Origin: Lepas anatifera
Lineage: Eukaryota; Arthropoda; Thecostraca; Lepadidae
Direction of reading: 5' to 3'
Length of the DNA stretch: 64,000 nt
Assembly (NCBI GenBank): GCA_034440635.1
Contig: JAOTON010000385.1
Location: forward strand, 3,401,001 to 3,465,000
In this document: positions 35,791 through 49,017 of the stretch, piece after piece
How positions within the stretch are numbered: position 1 is the stretch's first letter
Layout of the letters: every line of letters starts with the position of its first letter
Made by a program: the position numbers and the translations under genes
The notes under the pieces: model-generated
Database searches by the model: none
What the model was told of the DNA's origin: nothing
Seen by the model: the letters and a program-made list of their open reading frames with translations, nothing else

Positions 35791-38192
35791 AGTCCCTGGA
35801 GGCACAACTGGGGGATGGGGAAAGCTGCTCTGGAGGCCTCTGATCCACACTTGGGGGCCCAGAGCTGGTCTTGAATAGATGGGGAATAAAAACACAATGG
35901 AACTCCCCTTGTAAAAAGGAGCTAACGAAGAATGAGGAATCTCTAAAACGGCTTGTGATACCTAGGCACCCCTGGTTATATAAATTGCTTATTATACTGG
36001 TGGATTCTGGGAAGGCATGATAAAAAGGCATGTGCCCCTGAGCTCAGAGCACAGTCCCCTAAACCAGGATTTCTACTAATTGATTTAAATGAAGAACTAG
36101 TTTTCACAATTTTCAGCCCTGTCACACCATCCCCATCCAAACCACCGGCCTGTTCACCTTTTATTTACTCTTAACTGGGACCGATCCTTGAGAATATGGA
36201 ACTTAATAAACGCGTTCAAAAGGTATCTCCCAAATTTTTCCGGCAGCAAAAATATGTTCTTCCAAAGACACTATGCCACTCCTCGTCCCACGGCGATTGT
36301 GGGAGGCAAGGAACTTAATCCGCGTTCTGCCAGGGCTTACTCGTCACGACAAAACCAGTGGGCATAACAAATGAATTTTTGACTCCAATATGCCTTAATC
36401 TGCACATTGTAACAGATATCACATGCTCCGCTGATTCCTCTGATGTTAAGTACTTGCATGAGTTGGCTGATCTGTCCTTAAATCTATCCAAAACAGTCGT
36501 GTTTTGGCTACTTCCATGACATTTTGGTGATATTTTTTCCTTTTTTTGGTTTTAATCGCGTTTTCCTTCTCCTTCAATGATTTATTTGCAATTTTATTGC
36601 ACCAAAGATGCCCAAAAATGATATAAACAAAGATATAGTAAGTTTTGTAGGTTACGTTAAAAAGTGCCCTTTTTCCTCGGGGTGCCCCTCAAAGTTGGTG
36701 TGCCCCCCATACCAAAGCTCTGGCTGCGCCCCCGCTTCAGCGTGCCTTCTGACATTTCGAGCTTATAAATCAGCCGTCAAATTTCAATAGCTGTTTTGCT
36801 TGTATCAGAAATACTCCGTTTTGGCGTAACAGATATTGTCGGACCAGTTTGAAATGTTTTTCTTAGGTGGCCCCAGTTGCTTATTTAAAAGGAGCAAAAT
36901 TTCAAGTTAGTCGCTTAAGAAATAAAAATGAAAAAATGCAAAAAGGAAAACACTTTTTCCAACATTGCTCAAAAACTATTTTGAATTTAGATTTGGGGGC
37001 CTTAGTTTGGGCGTCTGGCGTAAAAGGGCTATCACCCTACACAATTGCAGGGCCCTGGCATCAACTGACAGAACCGCCAAGCGGCCAGAATAGAGCCTCT
37101 TGAGAAATCTCAATCCACTTCACTCCATGGATTTCGTCATGCAGCTCTGACAGACGACGGCGACGACGACGACGGCGAGACCGGAAAAAACTGTTAGAAT
37201 AGGAGCCGTTTCTTACTTCGTTCGTCACCGGCTTCGGACAGCAACGACGAGACCGAAAAAACTGTTAGAATAGAAGCCGCTTCTTACTTCGTTCGTCACA
37301 CGGCTTCTGATAGTCTCTTGAGAAATCGCAATCCGCTTCGCTCCATGGATTTCGTAATGTGGCTCTGACAACACTGTTCCACAGCTAACATTACGTGCCG
37401 TCATGTAAACACCCGCGCGAGCTGTTGCCCGCAATTCAGGCATTCCTCCTCTGAGTACCACGGGTGCGTCAACCACTTATAAACTGTGGGGTATCGTCTT
37501 ACAAGGGTGTACAGGCTACAGTGTAGGTTCCGCGCTCTAAACCGTATGACCTACGATGTCCTGAGCCGTATGACCTACAATGTCGGTGCGCCCCTAATCC
37601 CCAAACATGATGAGGCTCCGCGCTGAAATTCTGACGTGTTTTAGAAAAGTAAAACCATGCCCTTCTCATTTCCTGTCCCTGCTCCGCGCATGTACTTGGA
37701 GGTAGAGACGAAAACTTCCGTCAGGTGCCGCGACACGGTAATTAATTAAATGAGTTCTACTGTGTCGAGAACAGCGGAATTGCCTTCCATTCTTCGAGAT
37801 CATTTGATTACGCACATTCGTGTGATCTTGCGGGGTGACATGAACCTGTGACACAGTTGTTACTTATTCGAAGTTGCATCTTTAAAGTGGACCGACTGGA
37901 GAGAGGCGTGCCGGTGCTGGTGTCTGGAGCATCAGGGCCACTCGGATCTCAGAGCCGAGCGAGTAAGGGACACCATCATAATCATCATCGCAACTGCAGA
38001 GTGCTAGTGAGTCCGTCTACTTGCTTCGCATACAGGCTCGGCCGGAGGGGTTGTGTTTTTACCGCTAAAAACCTCCATCGTTTTTTATTAGAGCTGTTTC
38101 CTGCGCTGTCCCTGGACGGCCGTCACCGCGAGGCCTTGGCCGTGAGTGAGTAACGGGAGAAGCGTCACAGTTTGGGCCGACAGGCGGGAGAT
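35791..38192. other. Intergenic upstream of ACMSD, with small repeats
   Basis: A MITE-like end (CTGGCTGCGCCCCC) lies at about 36720. A local duplication at 37093-37371 carries CTTGAGAAATC...CTCCATGGATTTCGT twice and AAAAAACTGTTAGAATA...TTCTTACTTCGTTCGTCA twice. GC-rich sequence at about 37890-38170 probably includes the ACMSD 5' UTR or promoter. No other gene seen. Confidence 0.4.
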
Positions 38193-41100
38193 ATGAAGAT
38201 AGACATTCACAACCACATTCTGCCGGAGACCTGGCCGAACCTGTCCCAGGTGAGCATAGCTGCATCGAGCCTTCTGCACATTCTCGGTATGTTCTGATTA
38301 ATTTGTTGTGAGTGACTAATGTATTTGTTTCTAGTTTCCTCGCGTATATTTGTGTAGTCAAATAGGTCTGAAAAGAAAGACGGTGACATTTCCTTTTTCC
38401 CCGTGTTTAAAACTCATTTTCTCTGGATGGTTTTTGAATACGACGCCTACTGGTGACAAGAAACATCCGACTCGTTAAACACAAGTCGCCGGAGTTTTCA
38501 TCCTGGTTACCTTCCCCATATACGGGCAACAAGTCTGTATGATTTGGTCCAATTTGGATGCAAGATGGAATTATTTACGCAATTACGGGGCTCGTCTGGT
38601 CCCCCTTTTCCGACACATGTGATTACGATGATTGAAGGATTGACGTAGCCAAGCTGTTAACCACAATCCAATGGTGTTTGCCAGCGGTACGGCTATGGCG
38701 GTTTCATCCAGCTGGAGCACGACCCGGCCACACCCGACTCAGCGCGGATGGTGCGGGACGGACAGCTGTTCAGGAGTGATCCAGTCCAACTGCTGGGACC
38801 CCGACGTCAGGATCGGCGAGATGGACGCCACCGGCGTCAGCGTACAGGCCCTCAGCACGGTGCCGGTTATGTTCAGCTACTGGGTAGGTCAAGGATGGCG
38901 CGGTATCTGTCGAGGTAGCACAGGGAACTTAGGAAAGCATACGTGTTTTTTATAACCCTGATAGATTTGCAATGGTGTAAAATTTGTGAATTGCAGGTAG
39001 GTTCGCCACCGGGGGCTAGGGGCCACCCCCTCCCTCTTAGGAAGTGGGGGTCACCCCCCACTTTTTCCGGAAATACCATTGAAAATTCCGAATGTAAGCG
39101 GATGTAGGGGCGTCAAGGATTTCACCATCGGCCCCGGCCCCTCCCCCACTTGGGATCCGGCCCCCACGAAAAATTCGTGGCGACGCCCATGATTGCAGGT
39201 ATTCTATCTTTAATGTGGCCGTATTGTGAGCCACCTTTGGCTTACAATTGGTCGGCCCAACACATGATTTTTGGTCAGTCCAGAACATTAACTAATATTT
39301 AAATACACCATTTTGTTTATTGTAACCACAAACCTTTCTTTCTTACTATCCACCATTTCGCTGAAAAAGACGAGACTGCAATTGAGGATGCTAAGCCATT
39401 GACAGCATATTATTACGTGGATGGCTGGAATAAGCTGGCCGCTACCTCGTATACTGAATTAATTCGTATATTTATCACAGATTGCAGAGAGCGCGAGCTC
39501 TAACCCTTAGGACTGACGGCGGATGCTCTTACGTCTACAGGCGAAACCAGAGGACACTGCTGACCTCTCGCGGATTATTAACGACGACCTGGCTGCCACT
39601 GTTCGGCGCTTCCCCAAAAGATTCGTCGCGCTAGGTCAGAGCTGCGCCTCAGTGCCGTTAAACGGGAATGTGTCACCTTTATAACGTGATTTTAACCGAG
39701 ATAGCCAAGTTGTAAAGCATGACGGAAAACCCGGTATTCAACATATGATTTGTCCTGGAACTGGAAACTGCCGTAGAGAAAAGCTAAAAACTTACCTGAA
39801 ATGTACCCAAAATGTACCCGAGGAGCCGGCTGCAGTTGTCAGCTGCTGGCGTGACGACATGCTGACGTCACGTTGAGCAGTCAGTCAATTGAAGCCCTTT
39901 GAATATGGTAGTACAATAGCAGTAGGTGCAAGATCCTGACGTCATGCGCAGGCAGAGGTTCATTTCTTACCACAGAGGAGCATTTTAGGTATCAAAATGT
40001 TTAGCTTATTGTACATACATTGTTGCGAAAAATCATGGACATTTCCGTGATTTTCGGCTAAAAATGCCACTAATACACTAAATTCCGGGATTCGACCAAG
40101 GTGCCGCATTCCCTTTAAACAGCAGATACATTTTGGATTCAGTGCTACCGTGAAATGAAAAATTGTAAAGTACATCTGGTATTCACGAGGAATTTTATGC
40201 TGATCTTACCCCTTCAAATGCTGGGGTATTTCGATGGCAGCAAAAACCATTGTCCTTTTCAGTGGGCCACAACTACTGCTGCTGGAGAGCCATGAGAATC
40301 GTCGTCACAAAGGATAACACAACGCGTGGGAGACAAGTGTGTTAGGTCTAGCTGCTTTTAAGTCAAGTGAAGGCCAACGTTGTCGTATAGATGCTGTAGG
40401 CTCTATCATAGATATCAGAAATGGGCATAACACGTGCGTAAGTATTATCTCCTCTTTTGGTCTACTTGCAAGGGCAGGTAGAACAGCCTTTTGGTTAATT
40501 CGGCCAAAGTCTCGAATAGTCATTAACACCATAGAATATCGTGCAAAGACAGGCTAGGTATAATCGGCTGGAGTAACTTTCTTCACCGGACGCGGGTATC
40601 CGAATATATCATGCATCAGCTGGTTTATACGTATGAACACTGTCAGCCACTAACCCTATCCACAAAGTACAGAAAGGCACCTCGGCGAAATCATTTATAC
40701 CAAAAGCAAAATCCTTGTAGCTCGGGCATCCCCGACTATTAGCACGTGAGAGGCGCTGCAGGATTCTGTTTCCGGCGCAGGCACGGCGCCCATGCAGGCT
40801 CCCGAGCTGGCGGCGCAGGAAATTAAACGGGTGCGGAGCGAGCTGGGCATGCCTGGAATCCAGATCGGCTCCCATGTGGGAGACTGGAACCTGGACGCCC
40901 GTGAGCTGGACCCCATCTGGAAGGTGAGCGAGCGCTCGGACTTCTGGGTGTAAATGAGCGTGTGTGCGTTTAGTTCTGCCTGCGCCGTGACTTTGCTTTC
41001 AAATGTATCACTGGCATTTCACCAGCGCTAAGAAATAGCACTAACAACAAAATGCATTGCAGCCAGTGTCGGACCTACCCCGATGGTTTCGAGAGGGGGC

Positions 41101-44100
41101 AACGGGGCTCAAAACCATAAAGTTGTTTTTTTAAAGAAAATGGGCGACATATTGAGTATTCTTTAATGCAAACGCTTTCCCCCCACTCACTCCCCTGGGT
41201 CCGACCCTGGTTACAGCTCTCGTTCTGAATTGCTATCATTTTGAAAGACATTACTGAACCTTGGGAAACTTGTCTCTTGCTTTCACTCAATGTTACACAA
41301 ACTGTTTATTGGCCTCGCTGCAGGTCAATGTGTTCCAGGATAGACTCCCCCAAGCACAAACGTTTATGTCGGCTAACAAAAGAGGAAACTACTTCTGCCG
41401 TGCAAAAGAAAAGGTATCTCTCATGGCCATTACATGGGAGATACTTTTTCTTTCTTTATAGGGCAGACTTTACCTCCGACGCACGCAACCAGCAGGTAGT
41501 CGGGAGATCGTGATAACTTATCACATAGGGCTGTCTAGGCCTCACTTTGTACCAGCTTCGGTTTTGGGCGAAATGAAAATACTAGAGCGAGAAAATTCAA
41601 ACGGGCTGGCTCCACCATGCCTGTACCAACGGAGTTGGCAATGCCGGTTTTCTTACCTCTGCTTACACTCGAGCCAGTGTTAGTCATAATTATAGATCCT
41701 TCTAACGCTATTGTTATCTTAAAAAAGAAGCGTTGTTGTAGTAGGAAACGTGACATGGAATCTCTCCGCTTCCGCACGGCAGACGTGTGAGGACCACGAC
41801 TGCGCCGTCTTCGTCCACCCGTGGGGCATGCCGATGGGTGGGCGGCAGAGCAAGTTCTGGCTGCCGTGGCTGGTGGGGATGCCTGCCGAGACGACCACCG
41901 CCATCCTCTCCGTCCTCATGGGCGGGGTCTTCCAGCGGTTCCCGCGCCTCAAGCTCTGCTTCGCCCACGGCGGAGGCAGCTTCCCCTACACAGTCGGCCG
42001 CATCGGTGAGAAGAGAGGGCGCAGTCGCTGGAGTCGGTGGTTCCAGATGGAGGCTTTGGAAAATAAACATGCACAAACCAGGGTTGTGGATTTCTGAAAA
42101 TCGTTGGGGGTGCCCAAATTTGAAAGAATGCCAATAACCATCACGCAAAAACAGATAGCATGATATAATATATATTTAAGCGGGCTATCTGCTCGGTAAA
42201 CCGGTTGTTATCTGGTATGCTTTCCTCGGGTGTTTGAAATACTGCCCGAACGAAGTGAGGGCATTATTTCCTAAAAAAATATGGTAGCCGAACGAAGTGA
42301 GGCTACCATTTTGGAAAATTGCACGAATGAAATGAGTGTAAGTTTCCTATTTCATGCACGAATTTATGAGTGCATTAAAATGAAACACCCGGGGAAAGCA
42401 TACCGAATACCATCCGGTGTACCGAGTAGACAGTCTGGTTATATTTATTATGCCCAATTTTGGATGTTCTCTGACCCGAACTGTGGAAAGGGGTTTTCTT
42501 TGGTGGAGCGTGAAAAGAAAAGGGGGCTTGGCAGACTTTTTGGGGGAAAGGAACGTTAAAGAGAAAATCTGATTAGGAAGCCGGATCATTTAGACCATAT
42601 ATAGAGGTCGCATAATACTATTAACATAATGTTACCAACGTTTTTGATAGGTGATATATTATTTATCAGTTTAATTTTCAATGAGTTTTCCAACGGGTTT
42701 TGGGTCCATATTTAAAATGAATAAAAATGTGGTTCCTCCAATGATGACAGTTGCCTATTTTTAGTTCAACATAGCTTTTTCTCCGGTCGCGTTGAAACAG
42801 ATGATAGTCATGCCCCAAAGCTATATGTTGGGGCCACCCCTAAAGAAACATATGAATACTATCATCGGGCCTGGTGCAAATCTATACTTGCCTATCTTAT
42901 CAAATGCATCGCTATCCACTTACCCATTCAATGCATCGGATTGGAGTGGGCTTTCCAAGATAAAGGTAAGGCACAGATCTATATAAAATCATGTATTTGC
43001 TTACACGATTATTGCCAGAATAGCTGATTGAGCTGCGACGTTTCGTCCTCAGACCATGGCTTCCGATGTCGCCCGGACCTGTGTGCCCAGGAGACGACAG
43101 TGACACCTCGTGAGCAGTTGGGAAAGTTCTGGTGTGACTCACTGGTGCATGATGACGCTGCACTCGGCCTCATCGCTGAAGTCATCGGCAAGGTAAGCTG
43201 TCACATATAAATTGCCCGCGAAGGCTTAAGCTGCAGGTGTTTACCAGCTGATATGCAAAGCCTGTGGTTTTGGGAACTGCGTAATGGTTGTACAAAATGA
43301 GATCTTGTCCCTGGGCATTGGGTTGAAATCTGGCATAAGTTTTGATTTCAACGCTTTTATAAGATCCTCCGCTGCAGAACATATGCCGTTTTCAGAATTC
43401 TCCTCTCATTTATTTGTGTGTAAATTTGAAACACTGTCATTTTGTAACAAGTTTCTGAACCTACAGAATTTAGTGGTAGTTGCAGGCTAGGTGAAGAAGG
43501 ATTGCCACAGTTCCTTTAACCCTTGCCCCACCGGGTGGATCGATTCGATCCCCCTGCCGGAATTGCGGGAGGAAAGTTAGGTTTGGTGAAATGCCGCCCA
43601 GAACATGCGATAAATTGTACATATTATGACAGAATTTGAATTATTTATCATGTCAGTTCATGAGGATATCCGATTATTTCTGAAAGGCTTGCAAAAGGTC
43701 TTTGCCGTCTTCCTACCTTCGCTTTATTTAGAAACAGAAATTTGACACAGAATGGGTCCTTTCCCAGGTTTTAGGTTTGAATGCACCAAACGCAGTGCCA
43801 CGTGACCTCTTGAGCATTTAATTTAGGCCAGTGACCTCAGGCTGCCTTAAGAGACCTCAAGTGATCTCATTAAACTCGTGTGAATGTGCCCGGTTGTAAA
43901 GCGAGAAAAATACGTGTTTTGGGCCTACTGTCTTAACAAAAGCTGTTCCGAAGCTTATTTTTTGTGTCTAGTCTTTTCGATTTTAAACAAAGCAATGACC
44001 TAGGGTAGTTCAATTTGGTGAAATAATTGAAGCTACTTATCCATAGACTGCCATTAAGAATGCGTCAGTCCTTAGTCAGCCCCATTCAGGCGAGGAGTAA

Positions 44101-46893
44101 CTTTGTATTGCTAGAAGTACATGAGCCAAAGAGTGAAACAAAGTAGGAGTACAACGTTAGCCAAAAACTATATTGCGGAAATGTAGTTGCCTTAACACGC
44201 ACCGCTGGGGTCTCTGACACGACGCGCCTCGCTGGGGAGGGGGCGTTTTTCGCCCCACCCCTCCGTAGCTCATTCCCCACGAAAGCTAAAGGAAAATTAC
44301 GGGCGGCGTTCGAAAGCTCTTGACAAAACGAAGAGATTTTATTCGAAGAATTTTTATGTCAGATCAATATTGAGGTCAGCATAGGTCAAAGAAGGTTCCA
44401 CAGGCTTACCACAGAGCGGTGTACGTTTCTCCCTCTAGATCTGACCTCAGGGAAGCTAGAGAAAATCTGTATGCATCATTGGATTCCTCTCATCGCGGTG
44501 AATCTAATGATGTATAATATGACTTTGCTAGGTCAAATAGTGAAAATGACCTGACCTCGAGCTAGATCAGGGTCACAGATTGACCTGGTATGGCCATGCT
44601 GCATATTAATCGACTCCCCGTGACAATATAATCACAATGCAAGCAAAATAGGAGTTTTATCTCAATTCAGTCGGAAGATATTGGCAAAACAACCACTCTA
44701 TGCTCTCGTGACCTGACATGACCTTTGAGAGGTCAGAAGCTCAAAAAATCAATTTTATGATCAAGATTGTGGTAAAAATAGGTGGTTTGAGGATTTTCAG
44801 TTTCATCTATTCCGTATTTACTGAAAACGAGCCCATTCTATTTTTCGCCATAGACTTATAATGGGGTGGCCAAAAAATTTACCCCACCTTAGGTTAACAA
44901 TATCATAATTCCCAGAGATCAGATTTTTAGACCCTAACAACCTTATCATATTGTAGAAGTTTTAAACTGATCGGTTCGCTGATGTTTCCTGGGCGCCGCT
45001 TCAAACTCGTGATTTTAGGTTTTGAGGTCGGGTCACTTGACTTTGAATACCTCCTTGACCTGACATGACCTTAACTAAAAAATTAAGTCAGATGTGTAAA
45101 ATTCATCAGGAATAAGGTACTATAAGTTTCGTTTTTCTGCATGTCTTCGTTTTTGAGCTATTTGAGGAAAACCAGGAGGGGGATAATTTCGCCCCCCTCC
45201 AGCGGGGCGCGTGTTAATAAATATGATTTTCAGTCTTGAGCAATGCCGGGGAATGTTAGTTTTATTTTCTTCGCCACCAGGAGCACTGTACTGAATGGAC
45301 AGCCCGCTGATTTGTAGATATCCTATGATGGATGTACCTGTTCTAACTTTAAGGCTTTAGCTTTGGTGGTCCACTGATTCCATCACCGTAAGGTCTGGAT
45401 CAATGACGGAGCTGTCGGTGAATATATTTTGTATGAGTTCTTAGTAGATAGCGCGACTGTTCGGTGCACTTTTGGACAGGTCTGTTAAAACGTGTGGCTA
45501 ATGTTAGCTGACCCTAGATGTGCAAAAATTAGATATGATGGACAATGGGGCTTTGTGGGCTTTTTGAAAGTACCTGTCATATACTGCAATGTATTATTTC
45601 CCTACAGACAATATTACAAAGAAACTATTTTCGGTGGCGGCGGCAGTCATGAGTAATTGCGTTGAAGTGCCCTTAGCGTACCCCGCTTCTACACTTATCT
45701 AGGAACTTCCTGTTATTTGCAGTGAACCGTGAATATCTTAGATTAAATCATGACAAACCTTTTTTAATTCTGTGCTGCGTCTATTCCTTGGCACAGGGGA
45801 GGAAATATTCCCAGGTATAAAAGCTAATAAGATATAAGAATAAATGCTAGAAAGAGCTAAAACGGCAATCGAAGTAGGTAAAGCTTAGAAGTATGAACTA
45901 GGAAATTCAATAAGTTGCGCGCTTTTTATTGTATTGTCTCCGCTGCGATTTTGATACAGATGCAGTCAGCAACAATTGTTATGTCTTAGAAACCACCCGA
46001 TAGGCTTCCAAGAAATTAAAGATGGTTTGTAATATTTGGTATTGTTTCTTACCTAGGCCTGCGTGAGATTTGGAAGAAACAAACTCAAAAGTATGAACAA
46101 GTGAGATGCATTATGAACTACTGAACCTCTCACAACACTTTTATTGCCCCTTCCCCACTACTTCAGTCTTCCGTTCACACAATGGCTTTCCACTCTCGTT
46201 ATTCGTGAACAGTTTGGCCCATTCAGAAATTGTACTTCTGGGAGTGCAAAAGAAGGGGCAATCATCTATTAAATGTTGCCTCTGCATATTTCCGGTACAC
46301 CAAAATACGAAGTGCTGTTGCTTATTCCTGTATTCTTGGACGCTTTGACCATACAATAATGAAAGTAAAACTGCTCTGTTGCAAAGCCAGCACTGGTGAA
46401 TTCTACGTCACCAGTGTTATAGCTAAGTCATTCTGCACTCGGGACGAACTAGAGTATTAATTTGGCTTTTCATGTCGCCCCATTTTGCAGAAGAGGGTTA
46501 TTTTTGGCTCGGACTACCCGTTTCCGCTGGGGGACCTTGAAGGTGGGAAAATCGTGGAAAACCTCACTGATTCTCAATTAAAGGTAAGACGTTTTCTTTT
46601 TAGATATATCAGCAGTGAATTGTTTGATCTTCCTGTGTGTTTCTTTTTTATTTTTTACACTGATGCGTCTTTTCCTTAGAAAGATATAGATAAAAGCAAA
46701 TAAGCGTTATTGCAAAGACCAATACAAATTACCAAATAAGTGGACTTAAATTAATCATGCCCTGCACCAGTACTGTGATTGATGAATTATTTTTTCTTCT
46801 ATTTCCTGAGAAGGTATCGACTGTTCACAGGACGACATCTTCGCTGGAAACGCCCTGGAATTCCTCGGACTGGAAAGATCCGCTTTTGAGTGA
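38193..46893 (+). CDS. ACMSD: Aminocarboxymuconate-semialdehyde decarboxylase, frameshifted in exon 2
   Basis: Eight exons: 38193..38249, 38685..38883, 39541..39634, 40781..40923, 41783..42005, 43053..43192, 46491..46583 and 46831..46893. Removing one extra base in exon 2 gives 336 aa, the usual ACMSD length. ACMSD is an amidohydrolase-fold, metal-dependent decarboxylase. It diverts the kynurenine-pathway intermediate ACMS from quinolinate/NAD synthesis to picolinate and glutarate routes. Visible family sites: MKIDIHNHI (metal ligands H6, H8), [18 protein letters not shown] (H176), [30 protein letters not shown] (H226), [13 protein letters not shown] and [11 protein letters not shown] (metal ligand D293). 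Frame 1 reads to DGQLFR; after A38775 the frame must shift to continue [17 protein letters not shown]. All splice sites are canonical. The defect is either an assembly error or a recent allele-level lesion. Confidence 0.88.
38775..38775 (+). other. ACMSD: 1-bp insertion/frameshift in ACMSD exon 2
   Basis: The exon reads TTC AGG A GTG ATC CAG TCC; without A38775 the family sequence [15 protein letters not shown] is continuous. Left uncorrected, translation would run out of frame through the exon. The lesion directly follows the codon matching the substrate-binding arginine (R47 in the human enzyme). Confidence 0.8.
42243..42310. repeat. Adjacent hairpins with a shared loop
   Basis: TGCCC-GAACGAAGTGA-GGGCA at about 42243-42263, and ATGGTAGCC-GAACGAAGTGA-GGCTACCAT at 42281-42309. 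The loop is identical (11 nt) but the stems differ (5 and 9 bp, both perfect). A third, weaker relative (GCACGAATGAAATGAGTG) follows at about 42321. Located in ACMSD intron 5. Confidence 0.75.
43516..43890. mobile_element. Truncated TTAA element in ACMSD intron 6
   Basis: TTAA at 43516-43519 is followed by CCCTTGCCCCACCGGGTGG, a subtype A-like left end, then GATCGATTCGATC. AGGTCA-type hexamers continue to about 43880, but no right end was found. Confidence 0.5.
44192..45217. mobile_element. TTAA-flanked element, subtype E, complete
   Basis: In ACMSD intron 6. TTAA at 44192-44195 and 45214-45217 flank 1018 bp. The ends are CACGCACCGCTGGGG and CCAGCGGGGCGCGTG. The end motif is duplicated just inside the left end (GACGCGCCTCGCTGGGG). 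The interior has AGGTCA/TGACCT hexamers and a GTTTTTCTGC segment near the right end, as in the other subtypes. No ORF. Confidence 0.75.
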
Positions 46894-49017
46894 AAATATT
46901 GTGGTATTTGCATCCGTAAGACAATACAGATTTCTCGGGCACTGGTTACTGCATGTAACAGTGTACATCGAGCAATGAAGTGTAATACCGCCAGCTCTTG
47001 CATGTCTCTGAATGTATTTTGAACTTAAATGTTGTACTTTATATGTGTCACTTGAGGTTTATCAGCACAAATCTCGCTTGCAACATTTTCAATACTATTT
47101 GCATCATGCACTCGGGAAAACATTCGGGTAAAATATAAGGTATGGAACATCTTTTGAAAATATATGTGTAGCATGTTGCAACACTAGCAATCATGACGAA
47201 GAAAATAACGATGATCAGATGAATATTCCATTAAGGTGCATGCCTACTCCAAGATTGGTAACATGGATACATCCTGACGACCAAAGGCTTAACAACGCGC
47301 TTCTGACAAACAACAGTCAACGCACACCACGCATGGGTGGGCTGTGGCCGATGCCAGCCGAGAGCTAATACGTGCACTTAACGCAATGAGGCTTAGCACT
47401 CGCACTAGAGAGGGGTCTGGCACTAGCGTACACTGGAGTAGGGTTTTGGGAGTCCTCCCTGATGTCTAAAAAAGGAGAGGCTCAGGAAATCACAAGCTTT
47501 GAGGCTTGTAGAAGCTGTTGATATACTTTTTGAGACAAGTTTATTGATCTGGGTCATAATTTTCAAGGTCATACAATGTTATCAATGTATAACATCAGTC
47601 GTGTTTGGGACCTATTGAAACATGTCATGATTATGCAGAAATAGGCCACAATCCACTAAGATTGACTGTGAGCGTGAAGGTACCGCCTAAACAGTATTTT
47701 TTTATAATCCGGGTTGAAGTCATCCAAAGTCATTGATCTACGACGACACACCAACAACTAACACCATATGAGTTGCTGGGCTGGATATGATGATTTGACT
47801 TCGAACAACTTGTGACAGGATGTTTAAATTTGAACTGTGATATTGAGCTTAGCATTATACGAGACTTTAGCCTTAAAGTTGTGTTGATTGATGCTTCAGA
47901 TATGTGCAGATTTGTGAAACACCCATTAGAAATGAATTGCATATCTCGAAGTTACCCTATGGTCTGATGAAGTAAGAAACGGGATGAAAATTATACGACT
48001 GGTGGAATGAGACAGGATATGATAAAATTGTTCAAGTTTTGGAACGGGACGATTTCTTTCACAAATGCCCGTGAAAAATTGAATGGGACGGGAGAGGACC
48101 ATATTTATAAATGTTTCCGGGATGGAGTCAGGGAATAGGCTGAAATGGGACAGATCGGGGTGGATATAAAATTATGTCCCATGCGGACCTCTCCTATGAT
48201 ATTTTCTACCTCGTGCTCAAAGTGAATGCATTGCAACTGCTACTGTCTATCCTTCGCATTTACTGACCTACTTGTATATTTGCATATTGCTAAACCCTGC
48301 GGTGAGTGCGCAACACAGCTTTGAATGTCGCTACAGTGGCCTTGCGAATACAATAACAATACACAAAAACCGTAGCATACACTCAAGTGTCTACATCCAT
48401 CACGTCAGCTAGTTCTTCAGAGCCCACTGAGGTCACACCTCTACTTGCCTTGAACGTGTGAAGTTTCAACATGCCCTGGCAACGCTGTGTCAACAATCAG
48501 TGCAAACAATCAATACCCTCAGGACATTACCCTGTTAATTTCGGCCTGGCAGAGCCGTCGGATGGGTACTATATTTTCATGCATCATTGTGTATTTATAT
48601 ATATGTAAAGCAATAATAATATGCTGCATTAATTCTTCACTCTGTGAAGTAGCAGTAATTGGTTAACGAAGGTTGTAAAATGTGCCCAAACCTGTGACTG
48701 CGAATGTTGCAAGTGCTGAGATTGTGTTGTTGCAATGTCTGCTTTTGTGCATTGACTGATGGAAGGCTGTAGGGGAAAAATTAACTGTGAAAGACAAAGC
48801 ACATGCTTTGCATATTTGACAGGATGTGAGGTTGATTATTACTTTATCTGATAACATTTTGAAGTATATGCTCGCATAAGGAGTAATCATACCTGAATGA
48901 TTCCACTTTTGATTATGAACTTTTAATGAAAACCAAATTAGTTTCTTTGTACAATGATTCAGTCCTATCATGGGTCGATGTTTTGTCATCCTGTGATTAG
49001 ACTTCCAGTCCTCCACT
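46894..49017. other. Spacer between ACMSD and the minus-strand gene
   Basis: Convergent 3' ends of the two genes. AT-rich; GATGGGAC-like short repeats at about 48030-48180 (GAATGGGACGGGAGAGG, GAAATGGGACAGATCGGG). No gene seen. Confidence 0.35.

Noticed and set aside
41714..42148. 144-codon minus and other plus frames over ACMSD exon 5
   Set aside because: Shadows of the real exon, whose frame contains FVHPWGM and CFAHGGG.
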